Source: an uncultured Bacilli bacterium (GTDB lineage: Bacteria > Bacillota_I > Bacilli_A > RF39 > UBA660). From it: a stretch of 64,000 nucleotides of DNA. Positions within the stretch are counted from its first letter, which is position 1; the number at the start of each line of letters is the position of its first letter. Positions 8,404-16,102 of the stretch are shown here, piece after piece. A program made the position numbers and the translations under genes. Under the pieces are notes generated by a model that saw only the letters and a program-made list of their open reading frames with translations, had not been told where the DNA came from and ran no database searches. Where the stretch lies: the NCBI GenBank assembly GCA_934120635.1, contig CAKOUR010000004.1:1-64000 (forward strand), in the 5' to 3' direction.

Positions 8404-9042
8404 ATGTATAAGAAATTATTATTTATTTGTTTCATTTTCTTACTTGCTGGGTGTACTAATATTAATACTAATAAGGATTATGTTAGTTTAATAGAGAATT
8501 GTTTTACTAGCAAAAATATGACTAATGATGTTTCTTTAGGATATAAGTATTATGTTCCTAAGGGGGTAGAAAAAATTCATGATTATGATTATAATCAAGT
8601 GTTTTTAAGTAATAATTGTTCTATTTATTTGTATGTTGATATTATTAGTTATTATTATAAAAAAGATTTGCAATATAAGAAAACGGGTAATGAATTTTAT
8701 TATGAAACATTTCAAAATGGTAGTAAAAAGGGATATATAAGAATAGAACAAGATGAAGATATTTATTTTGTTAGTATAGTGTATAATTATTCTAAGGTTG
8801 AATTTTATTCTACTTTTGATAATTTAAATAAGTTGATTACTTTGTCTTCGATTATGTTGAATAGTATTAATTATAATAATACTGTTATAGAAAAAGTATT
8901 GGAGGGTAATTTAGGAGAATTTTCTGAGTTTACTTATGAAGTAAAAAAACCTGATGGTTCAAGCAGTAATTTTTCCCAATATTTGGAAGAATATGTTCAA
9001 AAAGAAGAGCAACGAAAGAAAGAAAAGTTACCGGATGAATAA
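8404..9042 (+). CDS. Unknown lipoprotein
   Basis: The 212-residue product has a lipoprotein signal with lipobox LLAGC (Cys 16) and a polar, Tyr/Asn-rich extracellular part. The C-terminal 40 residues are charged (QYLEEYVQKEEQRKKEKLPDE) and probably helical. TATAAT upstream at about 8375 gives a promoter. I recognise no family. It is followed after 19 bases by the acidic protein gene and may head a four-gene operon through 10900. Confidence 0.7.
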   Translation: MYKKLLFICFIFLLAGCTNINTNKDYVSLIENCFTSKNMTNDVSLGYKYYVPKGVEKIHDYDYNQVFLSNNCSIYLYVDIISYYYKKDLQYKKTGNEFYYETFQNGSKKGYIRIEQDEDIYFVSIVYNYSKVEFYSTFDNLNKLITLSSIMLNSINYNNTVIEKVLEGNLGEFSEFTYEVKKPDGSSSNFSQYLEEYVQKEEQRKKEKLPDE

Positions 9043-9061
9043 CAAAGAGAGGTGCTAATAG

Positions 9062-10207
9062 ATGGGATTAATGGACAAGTTTAAGAATTTGTTTACCGAT
9101 GAAGAAATTATAGATGAAGAGGAAGAGAATGAGTCAATTGAAATTAAGGAAATAAAAAAAGAGGAAGAACATAAATTGCCGACTTTTATGCGTGAAAAGA
9201 TTGAAAGAGAACAACAAGAGAAAGAGCAGAAAATGGCTCAAGCAGAAGCTCCTCATAGTGAGAATATTGAAGTAAAAGAATTAAAAGTAGAGGAAAAAAT
9301 CTCTGAACCTGTTATTTCTAATAAAATTGAAGATAAACCTTCTTTTAAGTTTCCTATGGATTTGTCTGATAATGATTTTATAGAAACTAGGAGTAGACAA
9401 TCTATTCATAATGTTGAGAAGAAAAAGATCCCTTCTAAACCTAAGATGGAAGTTCAATCTAAAAGAGAAGTTACATCAGTAGTATCTAGAAAAGAAACAA
9501 AAGTTTCTGATTTATATAAAGATAAAAAAGAAGAGAAGAAAGAAGTTAAGCATTTTAAGGCTACGCCAATTATATCTCCTATTTATGGGGTATTAGATCA
9601 AAATTATACTTCTGGTGATGTTGAGAAAAATAAGGGTGATAATTTAGAACATCACCGTCATTCTAAGAATGTGGATTTTGATTCTGTTAGAAAAAAAGCA
9701 TATGGTAATATTTCTAAAGAAATTAAAGAGAATTTGATGTGTGAAAATTGTGAATACTTGAAAGAAGCAAAGGAATGCAAGAGGAAACAAAGTGATGATT
9801 CTTCGGATTATGATGTAGTTTATGATGAAGAGTGTCGTTATCAAAATGAAAATGAAAATACTTATTCTGATTATGATGATGCAATTAAAAATTATGATAA
9901 TATTACTTTAGATGAGGCTACTGAAAATTATTATGATTATGGTGTTGCTTATGATAAGTCTAATTATGAGCCTCAGGAAGAAGTGAAAATTGTAACTCAT
10001 GATGAAGTTAAGGAACATCCTAAAAAAGAAATTCCACCAGTTAAGAGTAGTATTAACTTATTGTCAACTTTAAAGAAAAGTATGGGGGATGAAGAAAGTA
10101 CTCATTCTGTAGTTAAAGAAGAAAAGAAAGAAAAAAATCTTGAATTGACGGATGATTTATTTAATTTGATTGATTCTATGTATGATGAAAGGAATGGTGG
10201 AGAATGA
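9062..10207 (+). CDS. Acidic disordered protein with SepF-like N-terminal peptide
   Basis: The 381-residue product starts MGLMDKFKNLFTDEE, an amphipathic start like the membrane-binding peptide of SepF, then becomes Glu/Lys-rich and probably disordered. A Cys cluster (CENCEYLKEAKEC) lies near residues 223-235 and could bind metal. The C-terminus LTDDLFNLIDSMYDERN looks like a short binding helix. It lacks the SepF core domain. It overlaps the next gene by four bases (ATGA). A scaffold role at the membrane is only a guess from the N-terminal peptide. Confidence 0.65.
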   Translation: MGLMDKFKNLFTDEEIIDEEEENESIEIKEIKKEEEHKLPTFMREKIEREQQEKEQKMAQAEAPHSENIEVKELKVEEKISEPVISNKIEDKPSFKFPMDLSDNDFIETRSRQSIHNVEKKKIPSKPKMEVQSKREVTSVVSRKETKVSDLYKDKKEEKKEVKHFKATPIISPIYGVLDQNYTSGDVEKNKGDNLEHHRHSKNVDFDSVRKKAYGNISKEIKENLMCENCEYLKEAKECKRKQSDDSSDYDVVYDEECRYQNENENTYSDYDDAIKNYDNITLDEATENYYDYGVAYDKSNYEPQEEVKIVTHDEVKEHPKKEIPPVKSSINLLSTLKKSMGDEESTHSVVKEEKKEKNLELTDDLFNLIDSMYDERNGGE

Positions 10208-10497
10208 TTAATGTTAGTACATTTTTATTGATTTTACTTGGAATATTGTGTTCTATTTTATTGGTTATTTTAATAGTATTAAGTGTTAAATTAATTTATA
10301 CAATTAATCGAATAAATCAAGTTCTTGATGATGTAGAGTTAAAAATTTCAAAATTTGATAAAGCATTTAGTTTGGTAGATGTTGTTACTGATAATATGGC
10401 TTTAGTTAGTGATAAGTTAGTAGATGGAATTAGTTATCTTATCCGAAAAGTGTTTGTTCGAAAAAATAATAGAAAGGTAGATGAAGAAAATGAGTAA
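10204..10497 (+). CDS. DUF948-like membrane protein
   Basis: The 97-residue product has an N-terminal membrane helix (about residues 5-30) followed by a heptad-like region (TINRINQVLDDVELKISKFDKAF) and a basic C-terminus. This matches the layout of the DUF948 family, which in Bacillota is usually encoded next to a YtxH-like protein, as here. Function unknown; it is membrane-anchored with a cytoplasmic coiled coil. Confidence 0.75.
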   Translation: MINVSTFLLILLGILCSILLVILIVLSVKLIYTINRINQVLDDVELKISKFDKAFSLVDVVTDNMALVSDKLVDGISYLIRKVFVRKNNRKVDEENE

Positions 10498-10900
10498 TCG
10501 TAATAATAAGCATGGCTTTGCTAAATTTTTAGCTGGTGTTGGTATTGGAGCAGGATTAGGATTGTTATTTGCTCCTAAATCTGGAGAGGAAACTAGAAGA
10601 AGTTTAAAGAAAAAAATTGATGAATTTATTTCAGAAGTAAAAAAGATTGATGTTATTGAAGTAAAAGATGAGTTTTTGACAAAAGTTGAGGATATTAAAT
10701 TTGAACTTGAAGATTTAGATAAGGAAAAAGTTTTAAAGATTGCTAAAGAAAAATCAGAAGATATTAAGAAAAAAACTTTAGATTTAGTTCAATTAGCTAA
10801 AGAAAAAGGAACTCCTGTTTTGGAGGGGGTTGCTGATGATCTTAGATTAAAAGCTATTGATGTTACTAAAGATGTATTGAAAAAATTAGAAAATAAATAA
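10490..10900 (+). CDS. YtxH-like protein
   Basis: The product (136 residues from ATG 10490; an ATG nine bases upstream is also possible) has the YtxH signature at its N-terminus: a glycine-rich membrane helix ending GLLFAPKSGEETR, followed by a long Lys/Glu-rich helix. YtxH proteins are small membrane-anchored, stress-linked proteins of unclear role. It overlaps the DUF948 gene and is the last gene of the run starting near 8404. Confidence 0.82.
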   Translation: MSNRNNKHGFAKFLAGVGIGAGLGLLFAPKSGEETRRSLKKKIDEFISEVKKIDVIEVKDEFLTKVEDIKFELEDLDKEKVLKIAKEKSEDIKKKTLDLVQLAKEKGTPVLEGVADDLRLKAIDVTKDVLKKLENK

Positions 10901-10916
10901 AAAATGTATCAAAATT

Positions 10917-11103
10917 GGTTCTTCGAAATTCGATGGACCTAGCTTGATTTAGTTAGGCATATTTTGGAATACTATACTTTGTATGGTATTCCCTTTTATC
11001 TTTTCGAAGAACCCAAAGAGGTGTGTCAATGTCTTTTTATTTATCAAAAAAAATTAGCTCAATTATTTTGAACTAATTTTTTCTAGGTCCATCGAATTTC
11101 GAA
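10917..11103. repeat. MITE-like element with nested inverted repeats
   Basis: Bases 10922-10942 are the exact reverse complement of 11083-11103 (21 of 21). An inner pair also exists: GGTTCTTCGAA at 10917-10927 matches TTCGAAGAACC at 11003-11013. Between them is a further hairpin (GGAATACTAT at about 10966 with ATGGTATTCC at about 10982) and an AT-rich segment with AAATTAGCTCAA. There is no coding capacity. Size, terminal repeats and the related end at 106-120 suggest a non-autonomous element mobilised by an IS. Confidence 0.7.
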
Positions 11104-11111
11104 AAACTGTA

Positions 11112-11143
11112 AAAATTACACCTAGAGTTTGGTGTAATTTTTT
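11112..11143. terminator. Bidirectional terminator between ytxH region and ger operon
   Basis: AAATTACACC at 11113-11122 pairs with GGTGTAATTT at 11131-11140, with T runs on both strands. It ends the minus-strand ger operon, and the plus-strand operon if transcription passes the MITE. Confidence 0.8.
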
Positions 11144-11155
11144 GTGGATTTTAAA

Positions 11156-12235
11156 TTAAATTTTTACTTTGTTTCTGATAAAAATATTTATTCCTATAAT
11201 GAGATATAGTATTAGTAAAATTGAACAAATTATAGGGAAATAATGTAATCCAATGTAGTAAAATAAAGTATTATTTTTAAAGATATAATTGCTTAAGAAG
11301 ATTAATAGGAAAGTAGAAATTATAGGGGTTAATTTTTTGCTTTCTTTTTTTAGTGAGAAACTAATATGATAAATTACTAAGGATAGAGTAATAAATGAAT
11401 TTAGAATCCATTTAATATAAATAAAATTTTCTATTCTTTCAATAAATTTGAATAAAGATATTTTTTTTAAGACTGTATATTCTGGGTATTGATAAATTTT
11501 ACAGAGATAAATTCCTAGAGAACTAAGGAATAGGAAGATTGCTAAAAAGGCAAATAGGTATGCTAGAAAGTAGAAAAAGGTAAAGTATTTTGTTAGTTTT
11601 TGATTTTCTGTGATTTTATCTTTCTTGACAATTAAGAGCATAAATATAGGACTTACATTTGTGATAGTGAGTAAAATCCCTGCTTTAAGAGGTGGGATAA
11701 TTCCATTTTCTAGGTATGGTTTTAAGTTTGTTGTTTCTATTGTGGGGATAAGTCCAGCTGTACTGATGACGGTCATAAAAATAATTACCCCAAGAAAAAT
11801 GATGGCTACTCTGGAGAGGTTTTCGATGCCAGTATAAACATTATAAATAATTAGTAGACCAAATAAAATCATGAACCATAGAATAGGAGTTTCGGCTAGA
11901 AATTGAGAAATTGCAAAATTACTAATATTGAATAGTTGTACCGTTCCAATTAGAAAGATAAAAATATTAATTAAGAAATTTAAAATTGTTCCAAGGTACT
12001 TTCCAAATAAGTATTTGTTTTTTTCTAAAATATTTAATGTTGGTTGGTAATTAAAAATATATAAGAATAAAAGAAAAGGTACTAATCCTAGAATAAATGA
12101 GATGAATACAGAAATCCAAGCATCTACTCCTGCTATGTGAATTAAATTGTGACTTCCCACTCCACTAAAAAGAGAAAATATGGGAGAGCCTAGTAGGCAA
12201 GCAAATTGGAATGCTGTTAATTTATCTTTTTTCAT
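11156..12235 (-). CDS. gerAB: Spore germination receptor permease subunit (GerB type)
   Basis: The 359-residue product is a ten-helix membrane protein of the GerAB/endospore germination permease family (APC superfamily). Visible are the N-terminal TAFQFACLLGSPIF, a helix with GTILNFLINIFIFLIGTVQLFN, and the region ETPILWFMILFGLLIIYNVY. In the spore inner membrane the B subunit binds small germinants. It is the last gene of a three-gene operon; its start overlaps the gerC stop by four bases. Length is normal. The germinant cannot be predicted from sequence by eye. Confidence 0.88.
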   Translation of the reverse strand: MKKDKLTAFQFACLLGSPIFSLFSGVGSHNLIHIAGVDAWISVFISFILGLVPFLLFLYIFNYQPTLNILEKNKYLFGKYLGTILNFLINIFIFLIGTVQLFNISNFAISQFLAETPILWFMILFGLLIIYNVYTGIENLSRVAIIFLGVIIFMTVISTAGLIPTIETTNLKPYLENGIIPPLKAGILLTITNVSPIFMLLIVKKDKITENQKLTKYFTFFYFLAYLFAFLAIFLFLSSLGIYLCKIYQYPEYTVLKKISLFKFIERIENFIYIKWILNSFITLSLVIYHISFSLKKESKKLTPIISTFLLIFLSNYIFKNNTLFYYIGLHYFPIICSILLILYLIIGINIFIRNKVKI

Positions 12236-13392
12236 TGATAAACACCTCGATTTAAGTTTCCTTTTTCTTTTCCTTTTACTTCTACTTTTATTTTTACTTT
12301 TATATTTTGAAAAGTTCCTTTGTACCAGTTTTTATTTATGGTTTTGTAGTATTTGGGATCAGTTTTATAAATTAAATCTCTGAATCCAAAGATGTCGCTG
12401 TTGTATTTGTTTTTTATATTTTTAATAGAATTTTCTACTGTTTTTTTTAATTCTTTGTTTAATTCTTTTTCTAGATTTGTGACTTCTTTTAAGTTTTCTA
12501 AGTCTATTTTTTCATTTACATCTGCGATGGCGGAATTCCCTTTTAGGGTTATTTCTATTTCTTTTGTTTTTTTGTTAAATTCCATTTTTGAGGAAAAACG
12601 AATAAGTTCGTGGACAATATATTGATTGTTTTTGTGACCTGTTCGAATGAAGAAATTTTTTGCTTCGTTAGTTAGAATGTTGTAGGTTAATTCTTCTTTT
12701 TCGGTTAAATATCCTTTGAGTTGATTATTTTTAAAAATTGCCATGCCTGATAAATTTGGTGTAGCTTCATTTGTGGTGTTAGAAATGTTTGCTTTTCCTT
12801 CGCCTTCTTTTTTATCTCCCTTGATGTTGATTACTGGTAAGACTAACTCTATATTGGGATTTAGGACGTTACTAATTAATTCATGATAGGTCATAACATT
12901 TGCGTATCCTAGATATTTGCTGTTATTTTCTAAGCTATCTCGAATGTTTTGTGAAGAAATTTTTTCTAGGGGAGTGGTGATTTTTAAGACGTCATCACTT
13001 TTTCCAATTAATACTTTGAATTCTCTGCGAATTTCTGGATCTCTTGCAAAAAAATCTAGGATATCGATTAAATTTTCCTTAGCAATTTTTTCGTCAATTA
13101 CTAATATTTCTATATGAGCTCCATACATTTTTCTAGGAGAATCTTGAATCATTTTACGGATTGCTTCTTGGATAGATTTTGCTTTTTTGGTGTAAGTGAT
13201 GAATTCTGGTTCTTCTCCGCTTGAGGCATCTTGTTCTTTTTTTGGATTGATTACTTCTGTTGTTAGTTTAATATCATTTCCTTCTTTGGTTACGCTAATT
13301 CCACTAACAATTGCTAGTTTGTTGATTTCTCTATAATTATAGCAGCCAGTTAAGAGAAATATTATGGGAATTATTAAGAGTATTTTTTTCAT
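12232..13392 (-). CDS. gerAC: Spore germination receptor lipoprotein (GerC type)
   Basis: The 386-residue product has a lipoprotein signal with LLTGC (Cys about 17) followed by YNYREINKLAIVSGISVT, the typical start of Ger(x)C proteins. Domain 1 contains SIQEAIRKMIQDSPRKMYGAH and the family region DILDFFARDPEIRREF. The C-terminal domain carries KYNSDIFGFRD and YKTINKNWYKGTFQNIKVKI. It is the exposed subunit of the receptor. It overlaps both neighbours by four bases, giving a tightly coupled A-C-B order. Confidence 0.9.
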   Translation of the reverse strand: MKKILLIIPIIFLLTGCYNYREINKLAIVSGISVTKEGNDIKLTTEVINPKKEQDASSGEEPEFITYTKKAKSIQEAIRKMIQDSPRKMYGAHIEILVIDEKIAKENLIDILDFFARDPEIRREFKVLIGKSDDVLKITTPLEKISSQNIRDSLENNSKYLGYANVMTYHELISNVLNPNIELVLPVINIKGDKKEGEGKANISNTTNEATPNLSGMAIFKNNQLKGYLTEKEELTYNILTNEAKNFFIRTGHKNNQYIVHELIRFSSKMEFNKKTKEIEITLKGNSAIADVNEKIDLENLKEVTNLEKELNKELKKTVENSIKNIKNKYNSDIFGFRDLIYKTDPKYYKTINKNWYKGTFQNIKVKIKVEVKGKEKGNLNRGVYQ

Positions 13393-14840
13393 TTGTTCAC
13401 CCGCTTATATTTGATTATATTATTGGATAATTCATTTTCTCTTTTGTTTAGATATTTGGTTGGGAATTTGATGATGCTGTTTTTTAAGCCAGTTTTTGAT
13501 ATTGGGGAGTATGGGGTTAAATAACAGATTCCAAAAGAATGTAGGGAACTTAGTTTGGTGATAAAGAAAATAAAGGCAAATAGGACGCCAATTATTCCAA
13601 ATGACATTCCACCTATCATGAAGAGAATTCTCCACCATCTTATACCATTGATGACTTCTGGCTCGGTGAATAATAGAGAAGATAGGGAAGTGATGGCTAG
13701 AACAATTATCATAATGGGAGAGACAATTCCTGCATTTACAGCGGCATCTCCTAGGATTAATGCTCCTACCGTAGAGAGAGCACTTGTGGTAAAGGTTGGT
13801 CCTCTTAAATCGCCTTCTCTTAGAATTTCAAAGGCTATCATCATAATTATTGCTTCAATGAAGGCAGGAAATGGAACTGATGCTCTTTGGGAGGCAAAAC
13901 TTACTAGTAATTGTGTGGGGAGCATTTCTTGATTGAAAGTAGTAACTGCGATATAGACTCCTGGAGTAAATAATGTAATGAATAAAGCTAGGTAGCGAAT
14001 CATTCTAGTTAAGGTAATGTTGATGCTTTTTCCATAACTATCTTCTGTTGAGATTAATAAATCATTTAAGACAATAGGAAGAATTAAGACAAATTGGCAA
14101 CAGTCAATCATGATTACTATTCTTCCTCCTAAAATGGCTTGGCAGACTTTGTCGGGACGTTCTGTTGAAATGATTGTAGGGAGAGTACTTTTATTTTCTT
14201 TTTCAATTAAATTTTTTATTGTTCCACAGTTAATGATTCCATCGATATTGATACTTTTTATTAAATTTGAGACATTGTTTACTAGTTCTTTTTTGCAAAC
14301 TCCGTTTAGGTAGATGAGATTGACTTTGGTTTTGGTGTATTTTCCTATTTCTAGTGAATCTATCCAGAGATTGTTATCTTTTATTCTTCTTCTGATTAGT
14401 CCCATGTTTGTTTGCATGTCTTCGACAAAGGAATCCATTGAGCCTCTTAAGGTACTTTCTGTTTGGGGGGTACTAATACTTCTAGAGAGTTTTGATTTTG
14501 TTTCTAGAGCGAAGTATGTTGGAGAATCTTCAATTAATATAATGGTAAATCCATAATGTAGGTAGTAGCAGATATCTTCATAATTGGTAATTTTTGTGAT
14601 TTTGAAATTTTCAATTTCGTTGAAAATAATATTTTCAAGATTTTTTGGCTTGGGATATTGTTTGTTTATTTTATCTAGACTTCTAATAATAAAGTCACTA
14701 ATTTTATCTGATGAAGTAAGTGGTTCATTATATATAATATAAATCTCTTTATTACATACTTTCTTTTTTCGATATGTAATGTCACTAGTATTGTTTGTAT
14801 CTTTTTTTAAGGATGTTATGATTGTCTCTATCTTTTCCAT
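13389..14840 (-). CDS. gerAA: Spore germination receptor subunit (GerA type)
   Basis: The 483-residue product has the GerA family layout: an N-terminal cytoplasmic domain of about 235 residues, then five or so membrane helices, then a short basic tail. The hallmark segment FPAFIEAIIMMIAFEILREG with RGP after it is present, as is PGVYIAVTTFNQEMLPTQLL. AGGTGA precedes ATG 14840. A sigma-G-like promoter lies directly upstream. GerA subunits oligomerise and may form the ion channel of the germinosome. It is the first gene of the ger operon. Confidence 0.92.
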   Translation of the reverse strand: MEKIETIITSLKKDTNNTSDITYRKKKVCNKEIYIIYNEPLTSSDKISDFIIRSLDKINKQYPKPKNLENIIFNEIENFKITKITNYEDICYYLHYGFTIILIEDSPTYFALETKSKLSRSISTPQTESTLRGSMDSFVEDMQTNMGLIRRRIKDNNLWIDSLEIGKYTKTKVNLIYLNGVCKKELVNNVSNLIKSINIDGIINCGTIKNLIEKENKSTLPTIISTERPDKVCQAILGGRIVIMIDCCQFVLILPIVLNDLLISTEDSYGKSINITLTRMIRYLALFITLFTPGVYIAVTTFNQEMLPTQLLVSFASQRASVPFPAFIEAIIMMIAFEILREGDLRGPTFTTSALSTVGALILGDAAVNAGIVSPIMIIVLAITSLSSLLFTEPEVINGIRWWRILFMIGGMSFGIIGVLFAFIFFITKLSSLHSFGICYLTPYSPISKTGLKNSIIKFPTKYLNKRENELSNNIIKYKRVNK

Positions 14841-14860
14841 TATTTCACCTCGTATATTTT

Positions 14861-14890
14861 TAGTATGAATTAAAAGTTCTTATTTTAAAC
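14861..14890 (-). promoter_or_regulatory. Candidate sigma-G promoter of the ger operon
   Basis: On the minus strand GTTTA, 18 bases, then CATACTA. The -10 matches the sigma-G consensus CATWMTA fully and the -35 matches GHATR at four of five positions, with the expected spacing. It lies about 20 bases before the gerAA start codon. Forespore-specific expression would be expected for a germinant receptor. Confidence 0.65.
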
Positions 14891-15378
14891 AAATTTTTTA
14901 TTTTATTACTTTTCTTCAGGATAAAAATATAAATTGATTTTAAAACTTTGTTAAATTCTTTTAAATAAAGGACTAATGAGAAATTTATACCTGAAAAACC
15001 GTTAACTTCGTATATGATTAAATCCTTGTTTATTAGTCATTTCTAGTATAATTAATTATCATAATTAGTAACTTTTATCTGTCGAGTATGCAAATTTTAT
15101 TATTGATTTTGACTCAAAAGTAAATATTTTTGTAAAAATTATAGTAAGAGAATATGGTTTTATTAAAAAAATCTTATGTTTTTTGGAAAATATACGTTCG
15201 GTTTTTAAGATAAAATATTTAAATAAATCCTTTTAAAATAAGACTTAAAGCAATATATGGATTTTAAACTATATTTTCATCCTGACTTTTCTTTTAAAAG
15301 AATAGTCTTTTTTTTATTTTTTTGGTATAATGTAATTGATATTAGTAATAGATAAATAGTTTGAATAGGTGGTAAATT
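14891..15378. other. Gene-free AT-rich region with an orphan terminator
   Basis: No coding sequence is visible. A plus-strand hairpin at 15284-15307 (GACT with AGTC, inner TTCTTTTAAAAGAA) followed by eight T has no gene upstream on that strand, which would fit a short non-coding transcript starting somewhere after about 15100. An extended -10 box TGGTATAAT ending at 15331 serves the next gene. An inverted repeat (GACTAAT near 14970, ATTAGTC near 15040) is also present. Confidence 0.4.
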
Positions 15379-16062
15379 ATGAACATAAAATTTGATAAAA
15401 AGTTAATAATAATTATTATTTTTTGTTTTGTTGTTTTTGTGATTGGAATTACTTATGCTTCTAAACCTGATTCTATTTTTAAAAATATGGTTGGTAGTAA
15501 AATATCTATTGATGAAGAGGCTTATGGAGATAATGAATTAGATACTAGTAATTTAGAACTTTTACCTATATTAGATAAAAATGTTGAGAAAAAAAAGAAT
15601 GTTATTTATATTGATTTTTTGGTTGGGGGAGCATCTTCTAATGATATTGATAATATAGTTTATGATATTGCGTTATCTGATTTAAAGATAGATTGTAATC
15701 TTTTGAGTCCTTATGTGAAATGGAAACTTCTAAAAAATAATATAGAGATTTCTAGTGGTAGTTTGGATTATCAATTTGATACTATTCAAAATGGTAGATT
15801 AGTTTTAACAAATATTCAACAAGATTTACCTAAATTTAGTGCAACACATGATGGCTATGATTATTATGAGTTTTATTTATGGTTAAGTGATGAATGTCAA
15901 GATGAAGATATTTTGAAATGTAAAAATAAAAATACACAAACTAATTTGTTAAACAAGCAAATTAAGGGGAAAATTGAGATAGAATTATATGCTTATAAGA
16001 AAGAAAAGTTAGAAAGGAAACCTTCTACTACTTTAGATTTGAATACATGTATTAATTATTAG
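15379..16062 (+). CDS. Secreted/anchored protein, camelysin-like by pattern only
   Basis: The 227-residue product has an N-terminal membrane helix or signal (KKLIIIIIFCFVVFVIGITYA), then a beta-rich exported domain. The segment YYEFYLWLSDEC, a Cys pair, and NLLNKQIKGKIEIELYAY near the end resemble the last strands of TasA/camelysin-type surface proteins, where a W-L-D motif precedes N-x-x-L-x-x-K-x-x-G-x-I. The match is by eye and weak. AGGTGG upstream is the ribosome site. It lies 40 bases before the GH31 gene and is probably co-transcribed with it. Confidence 0.6.
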   Translation: MNIKFDKKLIIIIIFCFVVFVIGITYASKPDSIFKNMVGSKISIDEEAYGDNELDTSNLELLPILDKNVEKKKNVIYIDFLVGGASSNDIDNIVYDIALSDLKIDCNLLSPYVKWKLLKNNIEISSGSLDYQFDTIQNGRLVLTNIQQDLPKFSATHDGYDYYEFYLWLSDECQDEDILKCKNKNTQTNLLNKQIKGKIEIELYAYKKEKLERKPSTTLDLNTCINY

Positions 16063-16102
16063 ATTAAATAAAAATATGAAACTCATTTTGGAGGGTGAAT
16101 AG

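Noticed and set aside
9644..9844. Minus-strand reading frame opposite the acidic protein
   Set aside because: It is a shadow caused by biased codons of the Glu/Lys-rich gene on the plus strand.
11610..14556. Plus-strand reading frames inside the ger operon
   Set aside because: They are antisense shadows of gerAA, gerAC and gerAB, without ribosome sites and with no protein-like features.
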